Assembly: GCA_029245865.1 (NCBI GenBank)
Contig: JAQWOM010000056.1
Span: 62,001-126,000 of the forward strand
Reading direction: 5' to 3'
DNA length: 64,000 nucleotides
DNA from: Planctomycetota bacterium
Lineage (GTDB): Bacteria; Planctomycetota; B15-G4
Numbering within the stretch: position 1 is the stretch's first letter; every line of letters starts with the position of its first letter. The notes under the pieces are model-generated. The model saw only the letters and a program-made list of their open reading frames with translations. It was not told where the DNA came from and did not search any database. Positions 34,532 to 43,917 of the stretch are shown piece after piece. The position numbers and the translations under genes were made by a program.

Positions 34532-36325
34532 TTAATCGTCATAAAAACGCCAACTCGTCTGAAAGTCTTGCGGCGGTAACTCGCCTTTGAGGGTGGTCCG
34601 CACCAACTCCACAGGCACAGAGCCCTGCCGCAAGACGGCGTCATGAAACTCTCGGTTGGTCATGCGCCCAGAGCCCACCATCTCCTGGTGGAGAGCACGT
34701 AACTGCAGACCGCCCAGCATGTAGGCCGCTTGATAAAGCGGGCCATATCCACCCTGGACGGAACGCCGTACCTCGGCCGTCGCATTGGCCCGTTCATGGC
34801 CGACTCGCTCCATCAGCAAGTCAACGCACTCGTCCGCCGTCAAATCCCCCAGTTGGAAACCCAGTGAGAAGAGGATTCGTGCGCAACGGTGCTTCCTCCA
34901 GAAAAGCATGCCAATGCGATCCTCGGGACCACGCGCAAAGTCTTCGTCCCACAAAAGCATTTCCCAGTACAAGGCCCAGCCTTCCCCCCAGAAAGGTGTA
35001 GAGAACACCCTTCTGTGAGTCTTGTGGCGTTGAGTCATGTAACCCTGCAAGTGATGCCCCGGAATCAACTCGTGGTGCACAGTCGCTCGTGCGAAATGAG
35101 CGTTGTTCCCACGCAAACTCATGAGCTTGTCGTCGTGCTCCATGCCGTCGGTCGGAAACGCCACGCTGATCACTTCGCCACCCGTGAAATACGGGGTGTA
35201 CTTCTGGCGTTCGGGTGACATCATTTCCATGCGCCAGACGTTTTTTGCGAACTCGGGCACCGTGAGCAAGTCGTGCTCTTCAAGGAAATCGACAGACTCT
35301 TCAGCCAGAGCTCGAATGAGTTCCGGCTGATCACCCGGGTCGACGTGCAGGTTCTTCACGTACTCCTGTGCCTCACGCCAGTTGTCACCAAACCCGAGTT
35401 CTTGCGACGCGAGAAGCATCTGCGCCTGGCACCAGGCAAACTCGGCTTCGGCGATCTCGATCAACTCCTCAGGCGTGTACGGGATGAACTCGTGCTGCAA
35501 TTCCGTAAGCAATGCATCCCGCCCGATCGGGTCTCCAAGAATGGCGTCTTTGTCGTCATCCTCCACGCCGGCAACCGTTTCTCGAAGGTGCTTGGCGTAG
35601 GCCTCAAGAGATTCATCGGCGGCTGCATAGGGCTTCGCGCACCACCAGGTGAACGAAGGGTCGTATCCAGAGTGATAACGGTTCCACGAGGCCAGCGTTC
35701 TGCGAAGTGACCGGACATCGCTTGCGACCCGATTGGCCAGAAGAGGTCGAACAAAAATCGGCGTCTCGGCAGTCACGTCATCGCTCGTAGCATCCGCGTG
35801 CTCACCGACCTGCTGCTCAGTTCCTTGCGTGCGCTCCCGAAGGCTTTCGACCTCGACCGACAGCTCATGCAGGCGCCCTGCAATTTCACGTGCATCGACT
35901 GAATGGCCTGCGCGACGTGCTTCGTGCAAACCACTTATGGTGGAAGCAAAAGGCAGCAACTCCAGCGATTCTTCCCAGCGCACCTCTTCGAGATCTAATC
36001 GCTGCAGCTCGTAATCGATCCGGTCGTTGAGCAAGAGCCAGTCGATGCGGTCATCAAGCTCTAAAGCCTCATAGTCCAACGCATCGAGACCTTCATCCCA
36101 GGCGGCAAAGAATCTGCGTTCTTGTTCGCGAGCCGTCACCGAAAGGGGTGCGTCCCACCAACGTCGAAGGGCAGCCAGGTCGGTCTGGTAGAGCTCGACA
36201 ACCTCGGGCATGCCGCGTTGCGACGTGATTGCCAGGTCAGGTGACGCATAGAAGGGATCTGACAACTGAACCACTGGCATGCCGGTCACGACAGCCAGAA
36301 ACAACATCATCGAAAGGGCCATCAT
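34532..36325 (-). CDS. DUF885 family metallopeptidase-like protein
   Basis: A 597-residue exported protein with an N-terminal signal segment (MMALSMMLFLAVVTG). The DUF885 core contains an HExxH-type motif, THHELIPGHHLQGYM read as H-H-E-L-I-P-G-H-H (HExxxxHH), followed by FWGEGWALYWE. The domain is related to M3/M32-like gluzincins, and distant relatives cleave peptides. All putative zinc ligands are visible. It is convergent with the M28 peptidase gene. Confidence 0.87.
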   Translation of the reverse strand: MMALSMMLFLAVVTGMPVVQLSDPFYASPDLAITSQRGMPEVVELYQTDLAALRRWWDAPLSVTAREQERRFFAAWDEGLDALDYEALELDDRIDWLLLNDRIDYELQRLDLEEVRWEESLELLPFASTISGLHEARRAGHSVDAREIAGRLHELSVEVESLRERTQGTEQQVGEHADATSDDVTAETPIFVRPLLANRVASDVRSLRRTLASWNRYHSGYDPSFTWWCAKPYAAADESLEAYAKHLRETVAGVEDDDKDAILGDPIGRDALLTELQHEFIPYTPEELIEIAEAEFAWCQAQMLLASQELGFGDNWREAQEYVKNLHVDPGDQPELIRALAEESVDFLEEHDLLTVPEFAKNVWRMEMMSPERQKYTPYFTGGEVISVAFPTDGMEHDDKLMSLRGNNAHFARATVHHELIPGHHLQGYMTQRHKTHRRVFSTPFWGEGWALYWEMLLWDEDFARGPEDRIGMLFWRKHRCARILFSLGFQLGDLTADECVDLLMERVGHERANATAEVRRSVQGGYGPLYQAAYMLGGLQLRALHQEMVGSGRMTNREFHDAVLRQGSVPVELVRTTLKGELPPQDFQTSWRFYDD

Positions 36326-36513
36326 AGAGATCCAATGGGGTCACGCGGATGGTAGCAGGACGCATCTCCGGAGGCTGTACTGCCACCGTGGTAGATTCCT
36401 CATGCAGATCTCACACCGGTCATGACAGCGTTATCACCGAACAGTTCTTCCACGCTTCTTTGAGCCCTCTCTTGCCCAAGCTGCCACCTTCTCGCCAAGG
36501 CCGCCTTCTCTGG

Positions 36514-38571
36514 ATGGCGCCCCTCTTCACTCTCCTGACAACACTCGCCCCCATGGCGACTGCGCAGCAGAGATCTGACAACGAAACACAGGTGCCCTGG
36601 CAACGCTCGCTCGACACCGCCCTCGTCCTTGCCGAGCAGTCCGGCCGCCCCCTGCTCATCTGCGTCAACGCAGATGGCGAGCCCGCCAGCGAATCGCTCG
36701 CGGCACGTCGCTACAAAAACCCAGACTTCATAAGACTCATGCAGGGCTTCGTGCCTGTCATCGCCTCTGCATTTCAGCACGCACCGCAGAGCCACGATGA
36801 ACGCGGCAGACGCATTCCATGCCCGCGGTTTGGAACCATCACGTGCCAGGAGCATATCGCTCTCGAACCACTGGTTTTTCAGCAATGGTTCGAGGGGCTC
36901 CGCATAGCCCCACGACACGTCGGCATCGACGAGAACGGCGAGGTGCTTTTCGACCTCTACCTTTTGAACAGCCTGAATCTCATCGACTCCACTCTGCGCG
37001 CCGAAGGTCAATCTGGAAAGCGACTCGCTGACCCGGAGAAAATGAGCGAAAAGAAGCTTCTCGCTTCATTCGATGCGCGAGCGAATGAACTCCTCGAAGA
37101 GCGGCTCCTCAATTCTGAAGAAAAGGCCCGGGTCGGCCTGGTCGCTGCCAGCCTGGATTCCAAACGCCCTGCACAACACCCCGAACTCATCAGGCTCGGA
37201 TTGAACGACCCCTCAGCTCTTGTACGTCGCACCGCTGCGGAACATGCATCCACACAGCCGGACTTGCTCTCGAATGACATCTTGGAGCGCGCGGCATCCG
37301 CATTGCATGACTCCGACGCAGCTGTCATGCGCATCACCCAAGAACTCTCAGCCCGCAAAGATGCCGCAGCCAACAAACGCGGACTTCTGCTTGCTGCAGC
37401 CAGAGAGCCTGCGGACATCCTGAACTTTTCAACATGGATTCCGACCCTTGAAGTTGACCCAGAGCATTCTGCGTCAACAAATGACGAGAGCATGCTCAGC
37501 GAGTTGGTCGCGCAACTCGACGAGGAAATTTCAGCGGCTCCGAAAAACGCAACCCTGCGCACTCAACTCGCGAGGGCCTACCTCGACCTAAGCCGAGCGC
37601 GGACCCTCTCCGGCGAAGAAGACGTGTCCTATCTTTGGGACCTGGCGCACAAAGAGTCTCAACGAGAGAGCGATCTCTCTGACACAACGCCAGTGGCACA
37701 TGCTGTGTTCGCTCGTACCGATTGGTTGCTCGGCGGCGCTGCATCTACCGCCGCACCAGCCGCCGCAAGGGCGCTCCCCGGCCTTTTGGGCGAAGCGCGT
37801 TCGCAGCTTGTTGCCGAGACACTCGACGTGCTGGTTCAGGCTCGCGCGGAACAAACATTCGACGCCATGGATGCGGGTGAGTTGCCAGAGCCACTCTGGA
37901 TCTCTGAAATCGCAGCGGGAGCGCGCTTGCTCCTACACCATCCAAACGCGACGGCCTGGCAGCGAGCAGCTGCATTGGATGTCCTGGGCGCATTACAACT
38001 CGACGGGCTACACACGGAGCTTGCATGGCTCGGCGCAACACTTCATCCCACTCTGCCCGAAATGCATGAACACCTGCGCTGGCATCTGGTTCGTGATGGC
38101 GATCCCTCCAACGTCCAGGCGGCCTATGCAGCACTTCTTGAAACGACTCAGGCTCACCAGAAGCCCACAGTGACCTGGTTTGCTGCATTTGCTCAACTTC
38201 AAGCAGCTGATCGACTACGCGACGCACAACGAACCGAAGAATCAGCCTCCACCTACCGCAAGAGCCTGGAGACATTCGAGATCGCCACGTCTCTCGATCG
38301 ATCACTGGCCAACACAGCGACCTATGTCAGCCTTGCTTACTGCGGACTCGCTCGCCTGTTGCTTTCTGATGACGACACGATCGGTGCTGCGGAACAACTT
38401 CTCGACGGCCTCGAGTCAAATCCGGGAGCACTAGACACTCCTGATGCGTCCGGACTGACACCGCGCTTGGCAGTCGAAACGACCTTGACACGACTGGCAG
38501 ACGAAAAACCCAAACCGCGCAAAAAGGCACAGGACTATGCCAAGCGCCTCCAGGGCTTGCTGGACATCTGA
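36514..38571 (+). CDS. large secreted protein, thioredoxin-like N-terminus with HEAT/TPR-like repeats (paralogue 1)
   Basis: A 685-residue protein; the ATG at 36514 opens a signal peptide ending PMATAQQ. Residues about 26-150 look thioredoxin-like: WQRSLDTALVLAEQSGRPLL, then I-C-V-N-A-D-G-E where a CxxC would be, and an APRHVGIDENGEVLFDLY segment where the cis-Pro strand lies. A family-specific motif, GRRIPCPRFGTITCQEHIA (C103, C111, H114), sits between. The rest is helical, with HEAT-like (LIRLGLNDPSALVRRTAAEH) and TPR-like repeats. It is paralogous to the gene at 43918-46191. I do not recognise the family, and no function is assigned. Confidence 0.8.
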   Translation: MAPLFTLLTTLAPMATAQQRSDNETQVPWQRSLDTALVLAEQSGRPLLICVNADGEPASESLAARRYKNPDFIRLMQGFVPVIASAFQHAPQSHDERGRRIPCPRFGTITCQEHIALEPLVFQQWFEGLRIAPRHVGIDENGEVLFDLYLLNSLNLIDSTLRAEGQSGKRLADPEKMSEKKLLASFDARANELLEERLLNSEEKARVGLVAASLDSKRPAQHPELIRLGLNDPSALVRRTAAEHASTQPDLLSNDILERAASALHDSDAAVMRITQELSARKDAAANKRGLLLAAAREPADILNFSTWIPTLEVDPEHSASTNDESMLSELVAQLDEEISAAPKNATLRTQLARAYLDLSRARTLSGEEDVSYLWDLAHKESQRESDLSDTTPVAHAVFARTDWLLGGAASTAAPAAARALPGLLGEARSQLVAETLDVLVQARAEQTFDAMDAGELPEPLWISEIAAGARLLLHHPNATAWQRAAALDVLGALQLDGLHTELAWLGATLHPTLPEMHEHLRWHLVRDGDPSNVQAAYAALLETTQAHQKPTVTWFAAFAQLQAADRLRDAQRTEESASTYRKSLETFEIATSLDRSLANTATYVSLAYCGLARLLLSDDDTIGAAEQLLDGLESNPGALDTPDASGLTPRLAVETTLTRLADEKPKPRKKAQDYAKRLQGLLDI

Positions 38572-38590
38572 CCAGAGAGCAGAGAAGCCT

Positions 38591-39586
38591 TCAGGGTGAG
38601 GCCCCTCCCTGCTCCAAGCAGGCCACCCAGCCACGCTCGAGTTCGCCTCGATCGAGATTCCGACCGATAAGCTGCAAGCGCGAGACAGACGGCATCGGCA
38701 GCCTCTTGTCTTCACCCATTTCAAGCCAGCGGCCAACCACTTGCACGACGACTGGAGACTGCTTCCCCACACACCGCAAAACACCTTTAGCGCGCATGAG
38801 CTCTTGGTCACGCCGCTCCCCGAGAAAACCAACCCAATACTTCAGCTCTTCCATGCGCAAAAGGTCGTGACTCTCCAGAGTGAGTGACAACATGCCCTGC
38901 GTATGTTCGGCATGGGGAATTTCCCCGGAAGGGAAAGTGGCCAATCGCAACTCCTTGCCCTCTTCGCCGAGCCCGAAAAGCGAGTCAATGTCCACGGCAG
39001 CTCGCTCGGTTCTGACGAGAGGTGCAGCTTCGTTGCACGCACGGATCGCGGCCTCAGCACGCGCCAACTCTGATGCATCACATCGATCACAGTGGTTCAG
39101 CACGATAAGGTCTGCGAAAGCCAGCTGCTCGCCCGCCTCCGGATGCTTCATGATCTGATCGGCAACACCTGCCCCATGTGCAAGCGTCACGATGCCATCT
39201 AACCGAAGATCTGCGATCAGATCTGGCATGTGCATCGTCGCAGCCGCTGGGCCAGGCGACGCGAGACCTGAAGCTTCAATGACGATTCGATCTAGACGCT
39301 TCTTGCGACCTCGAACCAGCCACGCAAGAGTGTCCAACAAGTCGCCACGCACCGTGCAGCACACGCATCCATTTGCCAGTTCAACCAGCTCATCTTTCGC
39401 GCCAACAACCAACTGACCGTCAATGGGAACATCTCCGAATTCATTGACGATCACGGCGCACTTCTGACCATGTTTTCCGTCAAGAATCCGATTCAATAGC
39501 GTGGTCTTGCCGCTGCCGAGAAAACCGGCTAGCAACGTGACCGGGACCCGAAGGTCTTTGGTGGCTTTGGCTCGTGGGGCGCTCAT
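38591..39586 (-). CDS. CobW/YjiA-like (COG0523) GTPase metallochaperone
   Basis: A 331-residue P-loop GTPase. Walker A is GFLGSGKTTLLN, and the family metal-binding motif is C-V-C-C-T-V-R-G-D-L. The G4 guanine-specificity motif, usually NKxD, reads LNHCDRCD here, so guanine recognition may differ. A CobW C-terminal domain follows (ELKYWVGFLGERRDQELMRA). Members insert zinc, cobalt or other metals. The ATG at 39586 fits; the frame is open to 39652. It is convergent with paralogue 1. Confidence 0.88.
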   Translation of the reverse strand: MSAPRAKATKDLRVPVTLLAGFLGSGKTTLLNRILDGKHGQKCAVIVNEFGDVPIDGQLVVGAKDELVELANGCVCCTVRGDLLDTLAWLVRGRKKRLDRIVIEASGLASPGPAAATMHMPDLIADLRLDGIVTLAHGAGVADQIMKHPEAGEQLAFADLIVLNHCDRCDASELARAEAAIRACNEAAPLVRTERAAVDIDSLFGLGEEGKELRLATFPSGEIPHAEHTQGMLSLTLESHDLLRMEELKYWVGFLGERRDQELMRAKGVLRCVGKQSPVVVQVVGRWLEMGEDKRLPMPSVSRLQLIGRNLDRGELERGWVACLEQGGASP

Positions 39587-40002
39587 CTGGTGAGAGATCC
39601 TCGCACGTGACAGCGGGCAACTTGCAAGGACTCTCTTTCTACACACTGACATGACCGAGCCTGCCTCTGCACCTCGATCAACAGCGGCGCGCCCTCTTTC
39701 GAAGGCGAGACCCCCGAAAATCGGCGGACCGTTCGGGGGGGCTTTTGAGCCCTCGTCGCACGAGGAAGCAATGCGATCGAGGCTCTTGTTCGAACCGGAG
39801 ACCCACCTGGAGAACCCCGCCCACCCAGGCAGGCGTCAGGCGCCGAGATTTGCCTCTCATGTCAGTCTGGCGCGGTGCTTCCAAGCGTCTCGCTGCTCGC
39901 GTAGGCTGGTGCCCCATCAATCGACCATCAATCGACCATCGTCCGTCGACACAAAGACCGGCCAAAGTAGGACGCTGGACCGTATCTGGGAGCACCTGCA
40001 CC
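39587..40002. other. intergenic region upstream of the glycan-modification cluster
   Basis: No gene is supported in these 416 bp. The region holds a terminator-like hairpin (39711-39745) and a perfect tandem duplication of CATCAATCGAC (39915-39936) shortly before the first kinase-like gene. Frames running through it have atypical amino-acid content. It probably contains the promoter and leader of the downstream cluster. Confidence 0.45.
39711..39745 (+). terminator. terminator-like hairpin in the leader of the kinase-like gene
   Basis: CCCCCGAA (39711-39718) pairs with TTCGGGGG (39732-39739) and is followed by GGCTTTTG. It is not placed after any plus-strand gene, so it may be an attenuator in the leader of the 40003 gene rather than a simple terminator. 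Confidence 0.4.
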
Positions 40003-40971
40003 ATGACCGCGAGCTCGCCCGCCGCAGAGCCCGACACCCCAACTCAGGATTCCGGCCATTCTTCGGCCGGCGCCCCGAATCCGGAGAAGCCGATGGATAC
40101 CCCGGCCGCGTCCCCCGCCGCCCCTCAGTCGAACAAGCCGCAAACCCTACGACTCGCTGACTTCCCTGAGAAAGAGCACCTCGCCGGACACGGCAACTGG
40201 CTCTACAAGATCCCCTTCCGCGATGACTACGCGGTGCTGAAGATCTATTTTGGCAACCGCAACCCGCTGCTGCACTGGAAGAAAAGCTTCGGCAACCTCT
40301 TCATCACCGGGCGCACAGGGCACCTTCCACGCACACGCTGCAAGGTAGAGGTTGATTGCGTCAACCTCTGGGAGAAACACGGCTTCCCCTGCTTCAAGAT
40401 GTATCCGGAAGTGAAGTTCTCGGATGTCCCGGAGGGTGGATACATGCTCTTCGATTACGTCCCCGGCATACACTTTCGCACTTACTTCCGAGACGAAACT
40501 GTCTCGCTCGAAGAGCGCATGGAAACCTGGGAAAAATGGCTGCCCATCTGGCACCGGCGCCACAAGATTGCCGTGGAGCTGACTGAGCCTCGCCTCATTC
40601 ACGAAAATGGCGACATGAAGCACGTCATGCTGTGGAAAGGCGACTTCGTGAATTTCGATTTTGAGATCACATTCCGCAGCAAAGATATACGAGATCTGGT
40701 TGGCCGCGAGATGCTTGCCTACATGCGCTCCATCGGCAAAGCCTTTGGTGACGAGATGTACGACCGCATGATGGACGGCATCATCAAGTGGTACCCGGAC
40801 AAAGCGCTGTTGATGGAGGCTTACATTCACGGCATAGAAAACCGAAACCCTGTCATGCGCTTCTTCCGACTCCTCGACCGCACCTTCCGCAGTGCGAACA
40901 AAAAGCAGTACAGCAAGTACAACGTCGCCTTTGACCTCAAGCGACGGCTGGACGCGGCTGCACTCAACTAG
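40003..40971 (+). CDS. Kdo/lipopolysaccharide kinase-like protein 1
   Basis: A 322-residue protein. The first 45 residues are a Pro/Ala/Ser-rich tail, then a small-kinase-like fold begins (NWLYKIPFRDDYAVLKIYFG with a VLK ATP-Lys). The catalytic and metal loops read PRLIHENGDMKHVMLW followed by FVNFDFE, matching the H-x-x-G-D-x-x-H-x-N/DFE pattern of Kdo/RIO-like kinases. It probably phosphorylates a sugar of a surface glycan or lipid. The ATG at 40003 is chosen, but 40093 is also possible. Its TAG stop overlaps the GTG start of the next, paralogous gene. Confidence 0.78.
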   Translation: MTASSPAAEPDTPTQDSGHSSAGAPNPEKPMDTPAASPAAPQSNKPQTLRLADFPEKEHLAGHGNWLYKIPFRDDYAVLKIYFGNRNPLLHWKKSFGNLFITGRTGHLPRTRCKVEVDCVNLWEKHGFPCFKMYPEVKFSDVPEGGYMLFDYVPGIHFRTYFRDETVSLEERMETWEKWLPIWHRRHKIAVELTEPRLIHENGDMKHVMLWKGDFVNFDFEITFRSKDIRDLVGREMLAYMRSIGKAFGDEMYDRMMDGIIKWYPDKALLMEAYIHGIENRNPVMRFFRLLDRTFRSANKKQYSKYNVAFDLKRRLDAAALN

Positions 40972-41789
40972 TGGCCGAATCGGACCAGGCCGCAGGAAGC
41001 CGGAGCCCGCTAGGCAACCGCATCTGGCGCATCGAGACGCCGACAGGACCTGTCGTACAAAAGATTTACAGGCGCCGAACTCCGTGGCCACGCGAAGAAA
41101 TCCGCGCACTGCTGACGCGACTCGGTGGTCGAAAAACCTCTCCGCGAGCCGCCTGGCGACACTCTACCGAGCGCCGGCTACTTGCTCTGTGGAGTCAAGC
41201 GGGACTAGACGTGCCGCGGAATCTCGCTGCAGAGCATCCCGATCTCACAACCCCGTTGGGACTCGTCATGGAGTTCCTCGACGGCACGCACATGCTCCAT
41301 TTATTGAAATCCAAAGCCAAGACCTCCGCTCCAGAACGTGATCAGCTTCTCCGCCGTTTTGCTGCGGACTGGAAACGGCGACATGACCTCGCACTTTCCC
41401 AATCAGAGCCTGCATTTATCCAGGAACACGGCTCTCTCGCCCATGTCTTTGTGACCGGCGACCGGCTTGTCACTTTTGATCTTGAGCAAGGCTACCGTTC
41501 ATCTGGCCCCGTCTTTCCAGCTCTGGCCAAAGAAGTGGCCGACACACTTCGAACGCTGATGAGTCGAGGCGATCAAACGTCCTTTCACCAGGATCTCTCC
41601 TCACTTGTTGCCGGGTACGGCAACGAGGAGCGTCTGGCAGACGTCACCGACTACTACCTTCACAACAAGAACTCTCTTCGCGCCATGCTCTGGCGTATTG
41701 ATCGCTGGAGAGAACAACGCATTGGGCGACGAGCCAGCAAATACAAAGCGCTGGAAGCGCTGCGAGACGTTCTCCGGGATCTGCACTGA
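40971..41789 (+). CDS. Kdo/lipopolysaccharide kinase-like protein 2
   Basis: A 272-residue paralogue of the preceding gene starting with GTG. The N-lobe has GPVVQKIYRRRTPW (Lys in VVQK) and RAAWRHSTERRLLALWSQAG. The catalytic region reads PAFIQEHGSLAHVFVTGDRLVTFDLEQ: the residue aligned with the catalytic Asp of gene 1 (H-E-N-G-D) is Ser here (E-H-G-S), while the DLE metal-binding acid remains. It may be inactive or may act as a partner of gene 1. The stop-start overlap indicates coupled translation. Confidence 0.75.
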   Translation: MAESDQAAGSRSPLGNRIWRIETPTGPVVQKIYRRRTPWPREEIRALLTRLGGRKTSPRAAWRHSTERRLLALWSQAGLDVPRNLAAEHPDLTTPLGLVMEFLDGTHMLHLLKSKAKTSAPERDQLLRRFAADWKRRHDLALSQSEPAFIQEHGSLAHVFVTGDRLVTFDLEQGYRSSGPVFPALAKEVADTLRTLMSRGDQTSFHQDLSSLVAGYGNEERLADVTDYYLHNKNSLRAMLWRIDRWREQRIGRRASKYKALEALRDVLRDLH

Positions 41790-41882
41790 CCAAGACTCCC
41801 CTCATCGACTCCATCATGGACGTAAGTTTCAAACAGCTCCTGAAGCTTGCGAGTGACTGCGTACCCCGATAGCTTGAACACC

Positions 41883-42872
41883 ATGAGCACCTCGCAACGC
41901 CAGGAAGCCCCTCATCTCGAGAGCAGCGCCAACACGCCCCGCGCGAGGCGGCGTCCCCGTCGGGACGAACGAGCACCACCGCGCAAACGCGACTGGTTCC
42001 TGGGCTGGTCCTGGTGGCTCAAGGATTTACTGTTGCCCGCCTACATTTCAGAGACAGCGCCCATTCTCGTGGGTGGCTGCGGGCGAAGTGGAACAACCCT
42101 CCTACAGGTCATCCTCGACGCGCACCCAGAGCTCTGTTGTGTGAACGAGAGCAGCATCATGCACCTTGGCAAACTGGACACCAGTAAGCTTGCAAACCGC
42201 ATTGACCTTCCCATCGAACGAGTTCGCGAGATTGCCGACAGCAGCCCGCGCCACAGTCAGTTCGTAGAACGCCTGTGCAACGAGTTTGCGGCCAACTTGG
42301 ACAAGACTCGCTGGGCCGACAAAAGCCCGCGCAACGTGCGCCGCCTCCCCTACATCTTCAAGCATTTCCCAAAGGCACGCTTCGTGCACATGCTCCGCGA
42401 CGGGCGAGATGCTGCGTGCTCGCTGCGCACCCACCCAAAGTACAAACGCATCAACGGGGAACTCGTCGAAATGAAGACGTGGAAGCGCATGGAAGACTGT
42501 GCGCAACGCTGGCAAAACGATGTTAGCGAGGGCCTCGCTTGGCGCGGTCACCCTGGATATCACGAATTGCGCTACGAGGACCTGGTCAGCAAGCCAGAAC
42601 AAGTGCTCCCGGAGTTATTCGAATTCATCGGAGCGCCATGGACGCCTGAAGTTCTTGAATACCACCGCGTCGAAGAGCGGTCGCAAAAAGACCCTGGCTT
42701 CCAGAAGCCTCTTTTTGTGAGCTCCGTCTCACGCTGGCGAAAAAATATGTCACCTGCTGACGGAGAAACGTTTCAGCGAATCGCGGGCCCTCTCCTGGAA
42801 TCACTGGGCTACGCAACGAATGACACCTGGACGAGTGAATTAAAAGACGGCAACGGAAAACCACCCCGATGA
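41883..42872 (+). CDS. sulfotransferase family protein
   Basis: A 329-residue sulfotransferase. PAPS binding is shown by LVGGCGRSGTTLLQVILDAH (5'-phosphosulfate loop) and RFVHMLRDGRDAACSLR (3'-phosphate loop with R-D-G-R-D). YEDLVSKPEQVLPELFEFIG is the usual C-terminal block. An N-terminal basic, Pro/Arg-rich segment precedes the domain. It probably sulfates a surface glycan along with its neighbours. The ATG at 41883 is preferred to a TTG at 41847. It overlaps the next gene by 4 bp. Confidence 0.9.
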   Translation: MSTSQRQEAPHLESSANTPRARRRPRRDERAPPRKRDWFLGWSWWLKDLLLPAYISETAPILVGGCGRSGTTLLQVILDAHPELCCVNESSIMHLGKLDTSKLANRIDLPIERVREIADSSPRHSQFVERLCNEFAANLDKTRWADKSPRNVRRLPYIFKHFPKARFVHMLRDGRDAACSLRTHPKYKRINGELVEMKTWKRMEDCAQRWQNDVSEGLAWRGHPGYHELRYEDLVSKPEQVLPELFEFIGAPWTPEVLEYHRVEERSQKDPGFQKPLFVSSVSRWRKNMSPADGETFQRIAGPLLESLGYATNDTWTSELKDGNGKPPR

Positions 42873-43774
42873 AAATCTCTTGGCAAGAAAAGGCACTCCT
42901 CTACGTCAAAAAACCGGGCCAAGCGCTACGCGCTCGACGTATAGATATGCGACGGATCGAAAGTGCGGTCATGGCTCTTGGCCCCAACCGCAACATGACC
43001 ACGCTGACAGCGAGCCTTATTGCTCTCCATCCAAACTGCCAGGTGCTGAACAACGCGGGTTATCGACACATGGATCGAGCCGAAGCTCTCCTGGAAAACC
43101 CTTCTGACGGAGAGTTTGAGCACTTCGTTCGAAGCGCCATCTACAAATCGCAGGGCGGCCGACGAGGTCACTACGGAGGAGCCATCACTCTCAGCCACGC
43201 CTTCGATCGCCCAGCCATTCGCGATGCCTATCGCGCCCGCTATGGCAGTGCCGTTCTGAAAGACGACGTTCGATGCGTCTACTGGAAAAGTGCCGTCCAG
43301 CTCACTGCGATGGTACGTAAGAAGAAGATTGATCTATCCGATGTCGTGACGCGTCACAACAAGGTGCGATTCCTCATGCCCATTCGGAATCCGTTGGACT
43401 GCGCCATGTCTAACCTTCGACTGGGGCACTACCGACACTTCCCCGAGGTTGATGGACAACCTGCAGACAAGGTCGTTGATTTCTTCATACAGCTCATCTC
43501 TGACTTCCTCGACAACCGGAAAAAACATCCCAACAATTTCTTCTGCTATTTCCAGTCGGAGTTCGGTCGGCAAACACTGGTAGACCTTGCAAGTTTTCTA
43601 CGAGTGCCCGCAGACGAGACCTGGATTACAAACTGCCTGCAATCTCGCCTGAAAGGCAAGCCCTACACCTACGAGCCTGGACTGCGCGAGGCCTACGAAG
43701 CCTCTATCGAACAGCGCTTGGCTGCACATCCAGAGGAAGCTGCGGTGCTCAGGGCGATGGCAACAGAGGCTTAA
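42869..43774 (+). CDS. divergent sulfotransferase-like protein
   Basis: A 301-residue protein whose start overlaps the preceding sulfotransferase stop (ATGA). The segment VRFLMPIRNPLDCAMSNLRL resembles the 3'-phosphate loop of sulfotransferases, and MALGPNRNMTTLTASLIALH sits where the 5'-loop would be but lacks the R-S-G-T core. FCYFQSEFGRQTLVDLASFL resembles the domain end. It is therefore a divergent or inactive relative; the position in the cluster supports a role in the same pathway. Assignment is moderate. Confidence 0.68.
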   Translation: MKISWQEKALLYVKKPGQALRARRIDMRRIESAVMALGPNRNMTTLTASLIALHPNCQVLNNAGYRHMDRAEALLENPSDGEFEHFVRSAIYKSQGGRRGHYGGAITLSHAFDRPAIRDAYRARYGSAVLKDDVRCVYWKSAVQLTAMVRKKKIDLSDVVTRHNKVRFLMPIRNPLDCAMSNLRLGHYRHFPEVDGQPADKVVDFFIQLISDFLDNRKKHPNNFFCYFQSEFGRQTLVDLASFLRVPADETWITNCLQSRLKGKPYTYEPGLREAYEASIEQRLAAHPEEAAVLRAMATEA

Positions 43775-43917
43775 TCGGCAACAGACTCGCCAAGCATGGC
43801 GGAAGCACAGCATCAGCCAGATCATCTGTTCCGGGGCTCTGCGGCGAAACTCTGCGGCACAATCTCAGCCTGTTACGCTGCCCGACTCATGAACCCTGCG
43901 CCCCCTGATTGCCCACC

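Noticed and set aside
39651..40160. Plus-strand frame before the kinase-like gene
   Set aside because: It is Arg/Pro/His-rich, overlaps the kinase-like gene in another frame, and has no ribosome-binding site.
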